Shown piece after piece: positions 17,866 through 26,643 of a stretch of DNA of 64,000 nt. How positions within the stretch are numbered: position 1 is the stretch's first letter; each line of letters opens with the position of its first letter. Source of the DNA: an uncultured Muribaculum sp. GTDB lineage: Bacteria; Bacteroidota; Bacteroidia; Bacteroidales; Muribaculaceae. Where the stretch lies: contig CAJUMZ010000007.1 in assembly GCA_910587665.1 (NCBI GenBank), forward strand, positions 1 through 64,000. The letters are read 5' to 3'. The notes under the pieces are model-generated. The model had not been told where the DNA came from, did no database searches, and was given only the letters and a program-made list of their open reading frames with translations. A program made the translations under genes and the position numbers.

Positions 17866-19848
17866 ATGAGCTACCGTGCAATCAACCCCGAAGAGATAGC
17901 GGCAATGCGCCGCAACGGATGCCATGCCGCTGACTGGGGAAAAGTGAATGTAAAAGAGGGCTTCAACCCCGACAGCTATGCAAGGGTGACTTTCTCCGGA
18001 GATATATTTCTCGGTGTCACCGAAGAAAACGTCATCGGGACAGCCGGATTCATAGCGTCACCCGGTATATATGACGCCTCGCTTCAGAATTGCACGGTAG
18101 GCGACAATGTCCACATCTCACATGTCGCGGAGTGCATAATGAACTACCGCATCGACGATCATGCCTACATATCCCATGTAGGTTCGATAATCTGCACCGG
18201 GTCAAGGGCATTCGGCAATGGCACGGAAGTAAATGTACTCGATGAGACCGGTGGAAGATCCGTTCCGATATACGACGGGCTGACAGCACAGATCGCATAT
18301 ATGATCGCCATGTACCGGCACAACGGTGACCTTGTCAGGAAGCTGAGGGAAATGGTGATTAAATACGCGGAAAGCAAGAAAACACCTGTCGGATTTATCG
18401 GGAAATATGCAAAGCTCACCAATGTGGGATCAGTCACCGACGTCAATTTTGAAAAAGAATCCTATGCCAACGGAACAGCCCTTCTCTGGGACGGCACGGT
18501 CGGCAGGAAAGCGTTTGTAGGCCCTAACGTCATCGCAGAGCATTTCATCCTTGCCTCTGAGGCAAAGCTCGATAAAAGCGCGATTGTCAAGAATGTGTTT
18601 ATAGGTCAGGCAAGCGTTGTAAGCAACGGATTTGTCGCTCATGACTCTCTCATATTCAGCAACTGTATTCTCGAATGCGGCGAGGCGGCGGCAATTTTCG
18701 CCGGACCCCACACCGTATCGATGCACAAGTCCACGCTCCTCATCGGAGGATTTTTCTCATTCTTTAATGCCGGGTCAGGAACCAACCAAAGCAATCACCT
18801 CTACAAGACCGGACCGGTGCACCAGGGCATAATGGAGCGCGGGAGCAAGACAGGCAGTAACGCATATGTCATGTGGCCGGCGCGTTTCGGATATTTTTCC
18901 TTAATTACGGGAACCCACTATGACCATCCCGACACCTCCGACCTGCCATACTCCTATGTGATCGGCACAGAAGGAAGGACTCTTGTGATTCCGGGAAGCA
19001 ATATCCCCACAGTCGGGACTATCCGCGACATCATGAAGTGGCAAAGCCGTGATGCAAGGAGTCCGGAGCTTCCTCGCCTCGACATAATAAACTATAACGC
19101 GCTTAACCCGGTGACAACCTCGCTTATGTACCGAGCGATAAACTTCCTAAACGATTACGAGCGCACTCCCGGCATAGCTGCATCCCGAAACATAGACATA
19201 AAGCAGTCGGCTGTCAGCAAGGGACGCCAGATGTATGCCCTCAGTGTCGACTACTTCATGGGTACTGCTGTAGTAAAAAAGGTGCTTTCGCTTAAACTCG
19301 ACAAGAACCTTGGTCTGAACAGTCAGCTAAAGCCGCAGGGCAACACTGATGTATCGTCATGGATCGACATGGCGGGCATGATTGTACCAAAGTCGGAGAT
19401 TGAGCTTATCTGTCGGGAAATCACTGACGGAGCGATCGACTCGCTCGACACCATTGCGGAATCCCTCAAAGAGGTAAGCAGCCGATACTACAAGCTTACA
19501 TGGAATTTTGTCGCTGAAAACTTTGAAATTTGCTATAGCCAGTCAATCGACGACGTCACCCCGCAGGATCTGGAAGCCATCATACAAAGATGGACAGAAA
19601 CGGTGTCGGCACTCGACCGCATGAGAAAGGCCGATGCCCTGAAAGATTTCAGCGGCAAGGTCATGGTAGGGTTCGGTATCGACGGAGACAATGAATGCAA
19701 GCGCGCCGACTTTGATGCAGTACGTGGAGAGCCTGACAATATCTCATCGATAAAAGCCATCCACAATCACTATGCCGAGGCGATACAAAGCGGTTTTGCA
19801 GCCGTACGCCATCTTGAAAAATTAATAAAATTGACAGAGGATAAATAA
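17866..19848 (+). CDS. DUF4954 protein with left-handed beta-helix domain
   Basis: A 660-residue cytoplasmic-looking protein without signal peptide. The first 330 residues contain hexapeptide-like turns (for example NCTVGDNVHISHVAECIM, AIVKNVFIGQASVVSNGFVA) typical of LpxA-type left-handed beta-helix proteins. The second half is helical. I recognise it as the DUF4954 family of Bacteroidetes, often described as sugar-phosphate nucleotidyltransferase-like, but no catalytic motif can be assigned and its reaction is unknown. It follows hflX by 12 bp and may be in the same operon. Confidence 0.75.
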   Translation: MSYRAINPEEIAAMRRNGCHAADWGKVNVKEGFNPDSYARVTFSGDIFLGVTEENVIGTAGFIASPGIYDASLQNCTVGDNVHISHVAECIMNYRIDDHAYISHVGSIICTGSRAFGNGTEVNVLDETGGRSVPIYDGLTAQIAYMIAMYRHNGDLVRKLREMVIKYAESKKTPVGFIGKYAKLTNVGSVTDVNFEKESYANGTALLWDGTVGRKAFVGPNVIAEHFILASEAKLDKSAIVKNVFIGQASVVSNGFVAHDSLIFSNCILECGEAAAIFAGPHTVSMHKSTLLIGGFFSFFNAGSGTNQSNHLYKTGPVHQGIMERGSKTGSNAYVMWPARFGYFSLITGTHYDHPDTSDLPYSYVIGTEGRTLVIPGSNIPTVGTIRDIMKWQSRDARSPELPRLDIINYNALNPVTTSLMYRAINFLNDYERTPGIAASRNIDIKQSAVSKGRQMYALSVDYFMGTAVVKKVLSLKLDKNLGLNSQLKPQGNTDVSSWIDMAGMIVPKSEIELICREITDGAIDSLDTIAESLKEVSSRYYKLTWNFVAENFEICYSQSIDDVTPQDLEAIIQRWTETVSALDRMRKADALKDFSGKVMVGFGIDGDNECKRADFDAVRGEPDNISSIKAIHNHYAEAIQSGFAAVRHLEKLIKLTEDK

Positions 19849-19892
19849 TGTTATATCTTTTTATAACATTTAAATGACTTTTAAATGTTATA
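19847..19892. promoter_or_regulatory. Triple ATGTTATA half-sites around a lipoprotein promoter
   Basis: The motif ATGTTATA occurs at 19848-19855 (+), 19862-19869 (-, as TATAACAT) and 19885-19892 (+). The last two are the ends of a perfect 13-bp inverted repeat (19862-19874 and 19880-19892, spacer TGACT). The first two form a 9-bp inverted repeat. The right end overlaps the -7 box, a good position for repressor binding. Confidence 0.6.
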
Positions 19893-19896
19893 TTTG
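19889..19896 (+). promoter_or_regulatory. -7 box of the thioredoxin-fold lipoprotein gene
   Basis: TATATTTG matches the consensus and lies 24 bp before the start. It is embedded in the inverted repeats described at 19847-19892. Confidence 0.6.
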
Positions 19897-19920
19897 CACA
19901 CACAATAAAAAGGCTACCTT

Positions 19921-21012
19921 ATGAGAAACTTACTTATCATATCACTTGCATCGGTCGGAATGATGCTTTATTCTTGTGGTTCAGAGAAAAAATGGAATCT
20001 TGAAGGCAATATAGAAAATGCCGACAACGCAATGCTTACGGTCCAGGCTTCCGACAACGGCAGATGGTATACGCTTGACACAGTAATGACCAATGCCGAC
20101 GGTGATTTCAAATACAGTCATATTGCAGCAGGCTACCCCGACATATACCGTCTTAACCTTGACGACAAAAGTATATATTTCCCTATCGACAGCACAGAGA
20201 CAGTCTCCGTGACATCAAATGCTGACAACTACGACACCGGATATACCATTTCCGGCTCTACGGCAGCTGACATGCTTATGGCTGTGGACACCCGTATCCG
20301 CGAGATAGCGTCAAAGAAAGGATATGCGGCTGTGGCAACCGACTCTCTTCTGAAGCGGGAGCTCGGCGGCATGATTATCGGTGATCCCGCAGGAATCGTA
20401 TCGTACTATATAATAAACAAGCAGGTAAACGGACAGCGTATATTCAACCCCGCTAACCGACGTGACAACAAGGTGATTGGTGCCGTAGCAAACGCTTTTG
20501 ACCAATATCGCCCCACCGACCCGCGCACACGCTATCTACGTGCGCTGTATCTCGCCAACCGCCCGTCGACGCGCCACACAGAGATGCTTGACACCGTACA
20601 TGCCACGGAGATCGGCTTCTTTGACATTGCGCTTTCCGACAACACCGGCGCGACCCATACTCTGTCAGACGTGGTGAGCCGTAATAAGGTAGTGGTGCTG
20701 AACTTCACGGCATACCTTGCCGACTGGTCTCCCGCCTATAACCTTGAACTTGCCAAGGCTTATGAGAAGTATCACAACAGCGGACTGGAAATATATCAGA
20801 TCGGACTTGACGAAGATGAATTCCAATGGAAACAGTCGGCAAAAAATCTGCCGTGGATCACTGTCTACAATCCCATGTCAACCGGTTCAGACCTGTTGAT
20901 GAAATATAACGTGCAGGCACTCCCCGCTACATTTATCATTGCCGGTGGCGAGCTTGTAAAGCGCGTAAACGATGTGACCACCATAGGTAACGACGTCGCG
21001 GCTCACCTATAG
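19921..21012 (+). CDS. Thioredoxin-fold lipoprotein lacking the CxxC motif
   Basis: A 363-residue lipoprotein (lipobox LYSCG, Cys20). An N-terminal DUF4369-like beta domain (about 25-120) precedes a helical linker, then a C-terminal AhpC/TSA-thioredoxin fold (about 235-363). Family members usually carry WCxxC and act as periplasmic thiol-disulfide oxidoreductases. Here the corresponding place reads FTAYLADWSPAYN, with no cysteine, while the cis-proline loop ALPATFII is kept. It is therefore unlikely to be redox active and may be a binding or folding factor. It lies 8 bp before a glycosyltransferase gene, so the two may be cotranscribed. Confidence 0.82.
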   Translation: MRNLLIISLASVGMMLYSCGSEKKWNLEGNIENADNAMLTVQASDNGRWYTLDTVMTNADGDFKYSHIAAGYPDIYRLNLDDKSIYFPIDSTETVSVTSNADNYDTGYTISGSTAADMLMAVDTRIREIASKKGYAAVATDSLLKRELGGMIIGDPAGIVSYYIINKQVNGQRIFNPANRRDNKVIGAVANAFDQYRPTDPRTRYLRALYLANRPSTRHTEMLDTVHATEIGFFDIALSDNTGATHTLSDVVSRNKVVVLNFTAYLADWSPAYNLELAKAYEKYHNSGLEIYQIGLDEDEFQWKQSAKNLPWITVYNPMSTGSDLLMKYNVQALPATFIIAGGELVKRVNDVTTIGNDVAAHL

Positions 21013-21020
21013 GCAACAGC

Positions 21021-22304
21021 ATGCCACGTAATGTCGTTCTTGTAACTACGGCTTTCCCGTCGGCATCGGTCACGGAAGAGGCATTTATCACGCCAGAACT
21101 TGAAGTTCTAAGTACAAAATTTGACCGTGTCATAATTGTGCCCCTGCTTAATAATGGCTCAATAAAAGAGATTACATATCCAGATATAACGGTTGACTGG
21201 AGTGTTGCTGACAGCCTGTCAACCCGTTACAACCTGTTAAAGCTGCCATACTTGCTCAAACCGCGTGTAATGCGGAACTACCCCGAAATCATTAAAACCG
21301 CCGGGGGATTGCGTTGCTATATCTCCCGCGCCGTCTACTGCATGAATGTCGAGGCGATGCGAAGCAAATTAAAAAAGATAATACGACGTCACGGTCTATC
21401 TGCCGATTCCACTCTCTTTTATACTTTCTGGTTTGATTTCACGACAATATCGCTTGCCGAGATTGCTGAGACAGAGCCCATACACATTGTTTCAAGAGCT
21501 CACGGATATGACATTTACGATCATCTTGCCCCGAATCGGCCGCCACATCTGCGGCAACGTGCGCTTAACCGAATGACCCGTTTATATCCAGCATCTCGCA
21601 ACGGCGAGCTATTCTTAAGACATTCCTACCCAGGGAATAATGACAAAATAAGCATGCGGATACTCGGCTCGGTCAAGCGCGACATTAACTTCCTGACTCC
21701 TTGCCACAGCTGTGGGAGCAGGCAGGTCACGTTCCTTTCGGTTGCACGTGTGTCACCGGAAAAAGGAGTGAGAAGGAATCTGGATTTTGTAATCAAATAT
21801 TCCCAAATTCATCCTGAGCAATCGGTAAAATGGATTCACGTGGGCGACGGTCCGGAAATGCACATTCTTAAAGCCGAAAGCAAAAAAGATGTCATTCCCG
21901 CCAATCTTACGATTGAACTCCGTGGGGCGATGCCCAATGATGATGTCCACCGTATCTATGAATCGGAGACCGTAGATTGGGTAATCCTGTTCAGCGATAC
22001 CGAGGGAGGATGTCCGATTGCTATCTGCGAGGCAATATCCTACTCCGTTCCCGTGATTGCCAATGCTGTCGGGGGTGTCCCTGAGATTGTCACGCCTGAT
22101 GCCGGCATAACAGTAGTCCCAGCCACTAAACCGGAGGATATTGTAGCCGCAGTAGACTCCATAATGGAGGATGAGCAAAAATTCCGTAAACTAAAAGATA
22201 CCGCATTCATTAGATGGAAAGACCGGTTTTGTGCAAAAAAATTACGGGAGGACTTCGTTGCGGAAATTTCCGGATTTATCAACCCTGAAAAATCTGATTC
22301 ATGA
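21021..22304 (+). CDS. Glycosyltransferase family 4
   Basis: A 427-residue GT-B glycosyltransferase. The N-terminal domain lacks transmembrane helices. The C-terminal donor-binding domain has FLSVARVSPEKGV, HVGDGPEMHIL and the E-x7-E motif region EGGCPIAICEAISYSVPVIA. It probably transfers a sugar from a nucleotide donor to a cell-surface glycan or lipid precursor. It starts 8 bp after the lipoprotein gene and overlaps the next gene by 4 bp, forming a three-transferase operon. Acceptor and donor are unknown. Confidence 0.88.
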   Translation: MPRNVVLVTTAFPSASVTEEAFITPELEVLSTKFDRVIIVPLLNNGSIKEITYPDITVDWSVADSLSTRYNLLKLPYLLKPRVMRNYPEIIKTAGGLRCYISRAVYCMNVEAMRSKLKKIIRRHGLSADSTLFYTFWFDFTTISLAEIAETEPIHIVSRAHGYDIYDHLAPNRPPHLRQRALNRMTRLYPASRNGELFLRHSYPGNNDKISMRILGSVKRDINFLTPCHSCGSRQVTFLSVARVSPEKGVRRNLDFVIKYSQIHPEQSVKWIHVGDGPEMHILKAESKKDVIPANLTIELRGAMPNDDVHRIYESETVDWVILFSDTEGGCPIAICEAISYSVPVIANAVGGVPEIVTPDAGITVVPATKPEDIVAAVDSIMEDEQKFRKLKDTAFIRWKDRFCAKKLREDFVAEISGFINPEKSDS

Positions 22305-23311
22305 CACCAAAGGTATCCGTAATAGTATTGACATACAATCAGGAGAAGCTTATCGGAAGGACTCTTGACTCCATTATCGCACAGGAATGTGATTTCCCTT
22401 TTGAAATCATTGTCGGAGAGGACTGTTCCACCGACGGCACTCTTACCGTGTGTCGCGAATATGAGGCGCGATACCCCGGTATAATCCGTCTCTTTGCCAA
22501 CAACCCCAATAAAGGGTTGCTTGACAACTATTACGACTGCCTGCTTGAAGCAAAAGGCGAATATATTGCCGACTGTGGCGGTGACGATTTCTGGATCGAC
22601 CCTTTGAAGCTCAAGAAAGAAGCCGACATACTCGACTCCGACCCGGGTATTACAATTGTACACACGGCATGGCAATATTACGATGAACCGACAGGAACTG
22701 TAAGCCCGTCACATACGGAAGAATATCATAGCAAACATCTGAAACCGATCTCCCCAAAAGGTGAGCTGTTTCTTCCGATACTCACCGATACTCACGCGCC
22801 GCTGATTCACCTGTGCACCGCCATGTATCGCCGCGACGCAATCATGAAGTGCTATAATGCCGACACACGGCTGTTTCGCGACAAGCAATTTCTATGTGAG
22901 GACCTACAGCTCACATCCTCATTGTCACGTGACGGAAAAGTCGCCTACATACCGGATGTCACACTCTCCTATAGCATAGGAAAACCATCGGTGTTGTCGC
23001 GTGGCAACCTTGAAAAGACATGGCTATTCCATACCTCCACATTAAAGCTCTTGGAATATATCAGACAGCAGAACGATATCCCCTACTCCGCCCTTGCCAC
23101 AAAATATTCCGACAAGCTGTATTACGTACTCACACAGGCATTCCGCCTGCAAGACCGCGAAAAAATAGACGACACACTCGAATTATACAAAACGACAGGC
23201 ACTCCGAAATCCATTAAGGCGCGGGCGCTTGAAGTACTGTCCTCCAACGACATCGTGTGGAAAAACGCGTTGAGATTGCTTAAATCGCTGAAACCGGATG
23301 GAAATGAATAG
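22301..23311 (+). CDS. Glycosyltransferase family 2
   Basis: A 336-residue GT-A enzyme. It opens with KVSVIVLTYNQEKLIGRTLDSI and has a GEDCSTDGT nucleotide-binding turn and the DXD-like GGDDFWID. It resembles transferases of polysaccharide or glycoprotein loci that add one residue to a growing glycan. The start overlaps the preceding transferase by 4 bp and its end overlaps the next gene by 14 bp. Confidence 0.88.
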   Translation: MTPKVSVIVLTYNQEKLIGRTLDSIIAQECDFPFEIIVGEDCSTDGTLTVCREYEARYPGIIRLFANNPNKGLLDNYYDCLLEAKGEYIADCGGDDFWIDPLKLKKEADILDSDPGITIVHTAWQYYDEPTGTVSPSHTEEYHSKHLKPISPKGELFLPILTDTHAPLIHLCTAMYRRDAIMKCYNADTRLFRDKQFLCEDLQLTSSLSRDGKVAYIPDVTLSYSIGKPSVLSRGNLEKTWLFHTSTLKLLEYIRQQNDIPYSALATKYSDKLYYVLTQAFRLQDREKIDDTLELYKTTGTPKSIKARALEVLSSNDIVWKNALRLLKSLKPDGNE

Positions 23312-24251
23312 CGCGGAACCAACAATAACCGTAGTAGTTCCGGTCTATAACCGTGCCGGAATCGTAACCGAGACGCTTGACTCGATAGCCTGTCAGAGCG
23401 AACGACCGATGTCGCTTTTCATCGTAGACAACAATTCGACCGACAATACTCTCGCGGTTGTTACCGAATGGGCGGAAAAGCATGTCACTCCGGATTTTAG
23501 TGTGACCGTGCTCTCGGAAAACACACCGGGAGCGGCGGCGGCACGCAACAAGGGCCTTGAAGCAGTCACCACTCCCTATGTGATGTTTTTTGACTCCGAC
23601 GATATCATGCTTCCGGGACATGTAAAGGACTTCGCCGATACATTCCGGGCTGACCCTGATCTTGATATCGCCGGGCGTGACATTGTTTCCATCGAACTTG
23701 ACGGGCATAAAAAAGTCCAGCGGTTTGCCGACAGAGACATGCTGTTTCGCCACGCGTTCAATGCCATTCTGTCGACCCAACGCTATGCGGTTCGGACTTC
23801 TTTCATCCGCAAAGCGGGTGCGTGGGCTCCCGACGCCCTTGCATGGAACGACTTTGAACTCGGCTTCCGGTTGCTCGTCAACAAGCCGGCGTGTAAAAAA
23901 ATCGACAATGACATGACGGTGATAATGCGTCGGCAAGCGCAGTCAATCACGGGGACACGCTTCTCCGATACGCCTGAAAAATGGGAACATTCACTCGACA
24001 AATGCGAGCACACACTCGCCTCCGCCGGATATGCCGGTGACGCCATAGAACTCCGAAGGGCGGTACTTGCCGCCATATATGCCCGCGAAGGCTCCGGTCA
24101 CGGCAAGAGGCTGCTCGACGAGGTCATCTCCCGGCAAAAAAGCAAATTCAGAAAAACCCTGTACACTTTTGCATTCCATTACACCAAAAGCGGAGGCAGG
24201 GGCATACATATACTGCTTCGCCCGTTTCTTAATTTTTTTAAAGATGTTTAA
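23298..24251 (+). CDS. Glycosyltransferase family 2
   Basis: A 317-residue GT-A glycosyltransferase with TVVVPVYNRAGIVTETLDSI, IVDNNSTDNT, TPGAAAARNKGLEA and the acidic pair in FFDSDDIML. It overlaps the preceding transferase gene by 14 bp (ATG 23298; ATG 23304 is a possible alternative). It is the last gene of the set. A basic C-terminal segment, SRQKSKFRKTLYTF, may touch the membrane. Confidence 0.88.
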   Translation: MEMNSAEPTITVVVPVYNRAGIVTETLDSIACQSERPMSLFIVDNNSTDNTLAVVTEWAEKHVTPDFSVTVLSENTPGAAAARNKGLEAVTTPYVMFFDSDDIMLPGHVKDFADTFRADPDLDIAGRDIVSIELDGHKKVQRFADRDMLFRHAFNAILSTQRYAVRTSFIRKAGAWAPDALAWNDFELGFRLLVNKPACKKIDNDMTVIMRRQAQSITGTRFSDTPEKWEHSLDKCEHTLASAGYAGDAIELRRAVLAAIYAREGSGHGKRLLDEVISRQKSKFRKTLYTFAFHYTKSGGRGIHILLRPFLNFFKDV

Positions 24252-24290
24252 AAACATGCCGCATTAAGCCCGTATGCCAAAAATATTCAC

Positions 24291-24298
24291 TATCTTTG
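24291..24298 (+). promoter_or_regulatory. -7 box of greA
   Basis: TATCTTTG matches the consensus and lies 102 bp before the start, implying a long leader of about 95 nt. Confidence 0.6.
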
Positions 24299-24332
24299 CA
24301 TCGTAAACATTACAAGGAATTTTATTAAGGGG

Positions 24333-24364
24333 TCTCGCCCAATGGTCGAGATTCTTTCTTTTTT
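24333..24364 (+). promoter_or_regulatory. Terminator-like hairpin in the greA leader
   Basis: TCTCG (24333-24337) and CGAGA (24347-24351) form a short stem with a 9-nt loop, followed at once by TTCTTTCTTTTTT. This looks like a weak intrinsic terminator inside the greA leader and could act as an attenuator. Confidence 0.45.
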
Positions 24365-24400
24365 ACTCATTTACTAAAACTATAAAACAAACCAATAATC

Positions 24401-24871
24401 ATGGCGATTACTTACATGACCCGCGAAGGGTATAAGAAGAAAATGGATGAAATCGCTTATCTTGAAACAGTTAAGCGCCCGGAAATATCACGTGCCATCG
24501 CTGAGGCACGCGACAAAGGAGACTTGTCGGAAAATGCCGAATATGATGCAGCAAAAGAGGCTCAGGGTATGCTGGAGATGAAAATTTCGCAGCTGAAGGA
24601 TCTTGTTGCCAATGCCCGCATTATCGACGAGAGCCAGCTCAACACCGAGATTATCCAGATCCTTAACAAAGTAAAGATCAAGAATCTTGCCAACGGCATG
24701 GTCGTGGAATACACCATCGTGGCCGACAGCGAGGCAAACCTCAAAGAGAAAAAGCTCGCATCAAGCACCCCGGTGGCACAAGCGTTGCTCGGACATAAGC
24801 TGGGCGACATCGTGGAGGTGAAAATCCCTGCCGGATTGGCAAAATTTGAGATTCTCGAAATATCTTATTAA
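24401..24871 (+). CDS. greA: Transcription elongation factor GreA
   Basis: A 156-residue Gre factor that enters the RNA polymerase secondary channel and stimulates cleavage of backtracked RNA. The N-terminal coiled coil shows the conserved acidic tip ARDKGDLSENAEYDAAKEAQ (about 37-56). The C-terminal FKBP-like domain contains KLASSTPVAQALLGHKLGDIVEV. The length is standard. A leader of about 95 nt carries a terminator-like hairpin. The HIT gene follows after 22 bp. Confidence 0.96.
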   Translation: MAITYMTREGYKKKMDEIAYLETVKRPEISRAIAEARDKGDLSENAEYDAAKEAQGMLEMKISQLKDLVANARIIDESQLNTEIIQILNKVKIKNLANGMVVEYTIVADSEANLKEKKLASSTPVAQALLGHKLGDIVEVKIPAGLAKFEILEISY

Positions 24872-24893
24872 TCATATATTTTCTGTCTGAATC

Positions 24894-25289
24894 ATGCCTA
24901 CTGTTTTCAGCAAAATAGTCGCCGGCGAGATTCCTTCCTACAAGGTCGCCGAAGATGAAAGGCATTTCGCTTTTCTTGACATAAATCCCGTTGCGCCCGG
25001 TCACACACTCGTCATCCCCAAGAAAGAAGTGAGCTATCTTTTTGACCTGAGCGACGACGAATACACCGCGTTACAGCTCTTTGCAAAAAAAGTGGCGCTT
25101 GCCATGAAGAAAGCTCTTCCATGCGAGCGCATCGGCGAGGCTGTAATCGGGCTTGAAGTGCCTCATGCCCATATCCACCTTGTGCCTATCAACAAGGAGA
25201 GTGACATGAACTTTTTCAAGCAGAAACTTTCGCTCGACCCGAAAGACATGGCAGAGATTGCGGAAAACATCGCTAAAAATATTGGCTGA
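24894..25289 (+). CDS. HIT-family nucleotide hydrolase/transferase
   Basis: A 131-residue histidine-triad protein. It shows FSKIVAGEIPSYKV at the start, NPVAPGHTLVIPKKE in the middle and the triad motif HAHIHLVP (about 97-104). HIT proteins hydrolyse AMP-linked substrates such as AMP-lysine adducts of tRNA synthetases. The precise substrate cannot be told. It is 22 bp after greA, and its stop shares a base with the next start. Confidence 0.92.
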   Translation: MPTVFSKIVAGEIPSYKVAEDERHFAFLDINPVAPGHTLVIPKKEVSYLFDLSDDEYTALQLFAKKVALAMKKALPCERIGEAVIGLEVPHAHIHLVPINKESDMNFFKQKLSLDPKDMAEIAENIAKNIG

Positions 25290-26209
25290 TGAAATATCTG
25301 ATAATCGGAACAGGAGGTGTAGGCGGCAGTATTGCCGCCTTCCTTCATTTATCGGGGTGTGACGTCGACTGCATAGCACGTGGCGAAGCCCTTGAAGCGA
25401 TCAACAGGCGTGGACTCATATTCCACTCCGACGTGAAGGGCGAGCATACCCTTCCAATAAAAGCCTACAGCGCGGAAGAATACCCCGGCAAGGCTGATGT
25501 GATTTTTGTCACCGTGAAAGGATATTCAATCGACTCCATCGGGCCGGCGATCATGAGATGCTCTCATAAGGACACGGTCGTTATCCCGGTGCTCAACGTA
25601 TACGGCACGGGAGCGAGGATCGCATCCAATGCCCTGGGAGTCAACGTGCTTGACGGATGTATCTACATTGTCGGGTTCAAGTCGGGTATAGGCGAGATAA
25701 CGCAGATGGGCGACATCTTTCATCTTGTCTACGGAGTGCCGCGCGGCAAGCATGTGCCCCAGGAAACAATCGACCGTATAAACCAAGACCTCACAGCCGC
25801 CGGCATTAAGGTGACATTAAGCGATGACATTGATAGGGACACATTTATAAAATGGTCATATATCTCCGCGATGGCACTCACCGGAGCATATTACGACATC
25901 CCGATGGGCCCTATACAACACCCCGGAAAGGAGCGCGACACCTTCATAGGCCTCACAACGGAGAGTAAGGCTATCGGCGAAAAACTCGGTATTGATTTCG
26001 GATGCGACCTGGTGGAGCATCATCTTGCCGTAATGGACAGCCTTGACCCGCACAGCACCGCGTCACTGCAAAAGGACCTTAAGGCGGGACACGATAGCGA
26101 AATACAAGGTCAGCTCTTCGACATGATCGACCGTGCGCGCTCGCTCGGCATCCCCACTCCGACCTACGACCTCATCGCCTCCCGCTTCTCCCGCCCCCAT
26201 TGCTCTTAA
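25289..26209 (+). CDS. PanE/ApbA-family 2-dehydropantoate reductase-like protein
   Basis: A 306-residue NADPH-binding reductase. The Rossmann loop is IIGTGGVGGSIAAFL at the N-terminus, and the C-terminal helical domain contains WSYISAMALTGAYYDIPMG and SLQKDLKAGHDSEI. The family includes ketopantoate reductase of the pantothenate pathway (conserved Lys and SSxxxD-type C-terminus), but many Bacteroidetes carry paralogues of unknown substrate. No pan genes adjoin it. It overlaps the HIT stop by one base. Confidence 0.8.
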   Translation: MKYLIIGTGGVGGSIAAFLHLSGCDVDCIARGEALEAINRRGLIFHSDVKGEHTLPIKAYSAEEYPGKADVIFVTVKGYSIDSIGPAIMRCSHKDTVVIPVLNVYGTGARIASNALGVNVLDGCIYIVGFKSGIGEITQMGDIFHLVYGVPRGKHVPQETIDRINQDLTAAGIKVTLSDDIDRDTFIKWSYISAMALTGAYYDIPMGPIQHPGKERDTFIGLTTESKAIGEKLGIDFGCDLVEHHLAVMDSLDPHSTASLQKDLKAGHDSEIQGQLFDMIDRARSLGIPTPTYDLIASRFSRPHCS

Positions 26210-26255
26210 TGTCCCGAATGTTCCTAAAGTCCTTAAAAGTCACAATAAAAACTTC

Positions 26256-26533
26256 CACGGCTGACGCATCTTAATTAGGGTTAAATCATGGTCTGGAGAA
26301 TACTGAGATTTAAAATTTAGGTTTTGATATGTGATTAAACCTTTAGCAAAATTTGAGTTACTGTCTTCAAAAATCACAATTATCACCCTCTTCATATGTA
26401 AGGCGGTTTCTTTCAAACTACCGCAATGACAACTTTGCATACAATATGACATCCTTTAACAAATAGAATCTCGAATTTGGCGTATATGCTAACAACTGTG
26501 GCCGTTTATAAAAATTAAGATGCGTCAGCCGTG
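26256..26533. mobile_element. 278-bp MITE-like insertion with 21-bp terminal inverted repeats
   Basis: The ends, 26256-26276 and 26513-26533, are exact 21-bp reverse complements beginning CACGGCTGACGCATC. Directly outside them lie TAAAAACTTC (26246-26255) and TAAAAACCTC (26534-26543), a 10-bp duplication with one mismatch. The interior is AT-rich and encodes no convincing protein. It also contains a nested imperfect repeat (AGGGTTAAATCA and TGATTAAACCT). It sits between the PanE-like gene and the rpsA promoter, whose TTG starts at 26553. The parent transposase is not in the window. Confidence 0.75.
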
Positions 26534-26552
26534 TAAAAACCTCCGCAAATAA

Positions 26553-26583
26553 TTGTGAGAGTTAAAATTATATAGTAACTTTG
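26553..26583 (+). promoter_or_regulatory. Promoter of rpsA
   Basis: TTG at 26553-26555 and TAACTTTG at 26576-26583 have a 20-bp spacer. The leader is about 55 nt long. Confidence 0.75.
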
Positions 26584-26643
26584 CACGCTAAGAGCGGTTA
26601 GTGTCCGTTCTGTAATTAATTAACATATTTATTAACCCATTAA

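Noticed and set aside
26240..26452. 70-residue minus-strand ORF within the MITE
   Set aside because: It crosses the left terminal repeat, has no recognisable domain and odd composition. The inverted repeats and target duplication explain the sequence better.
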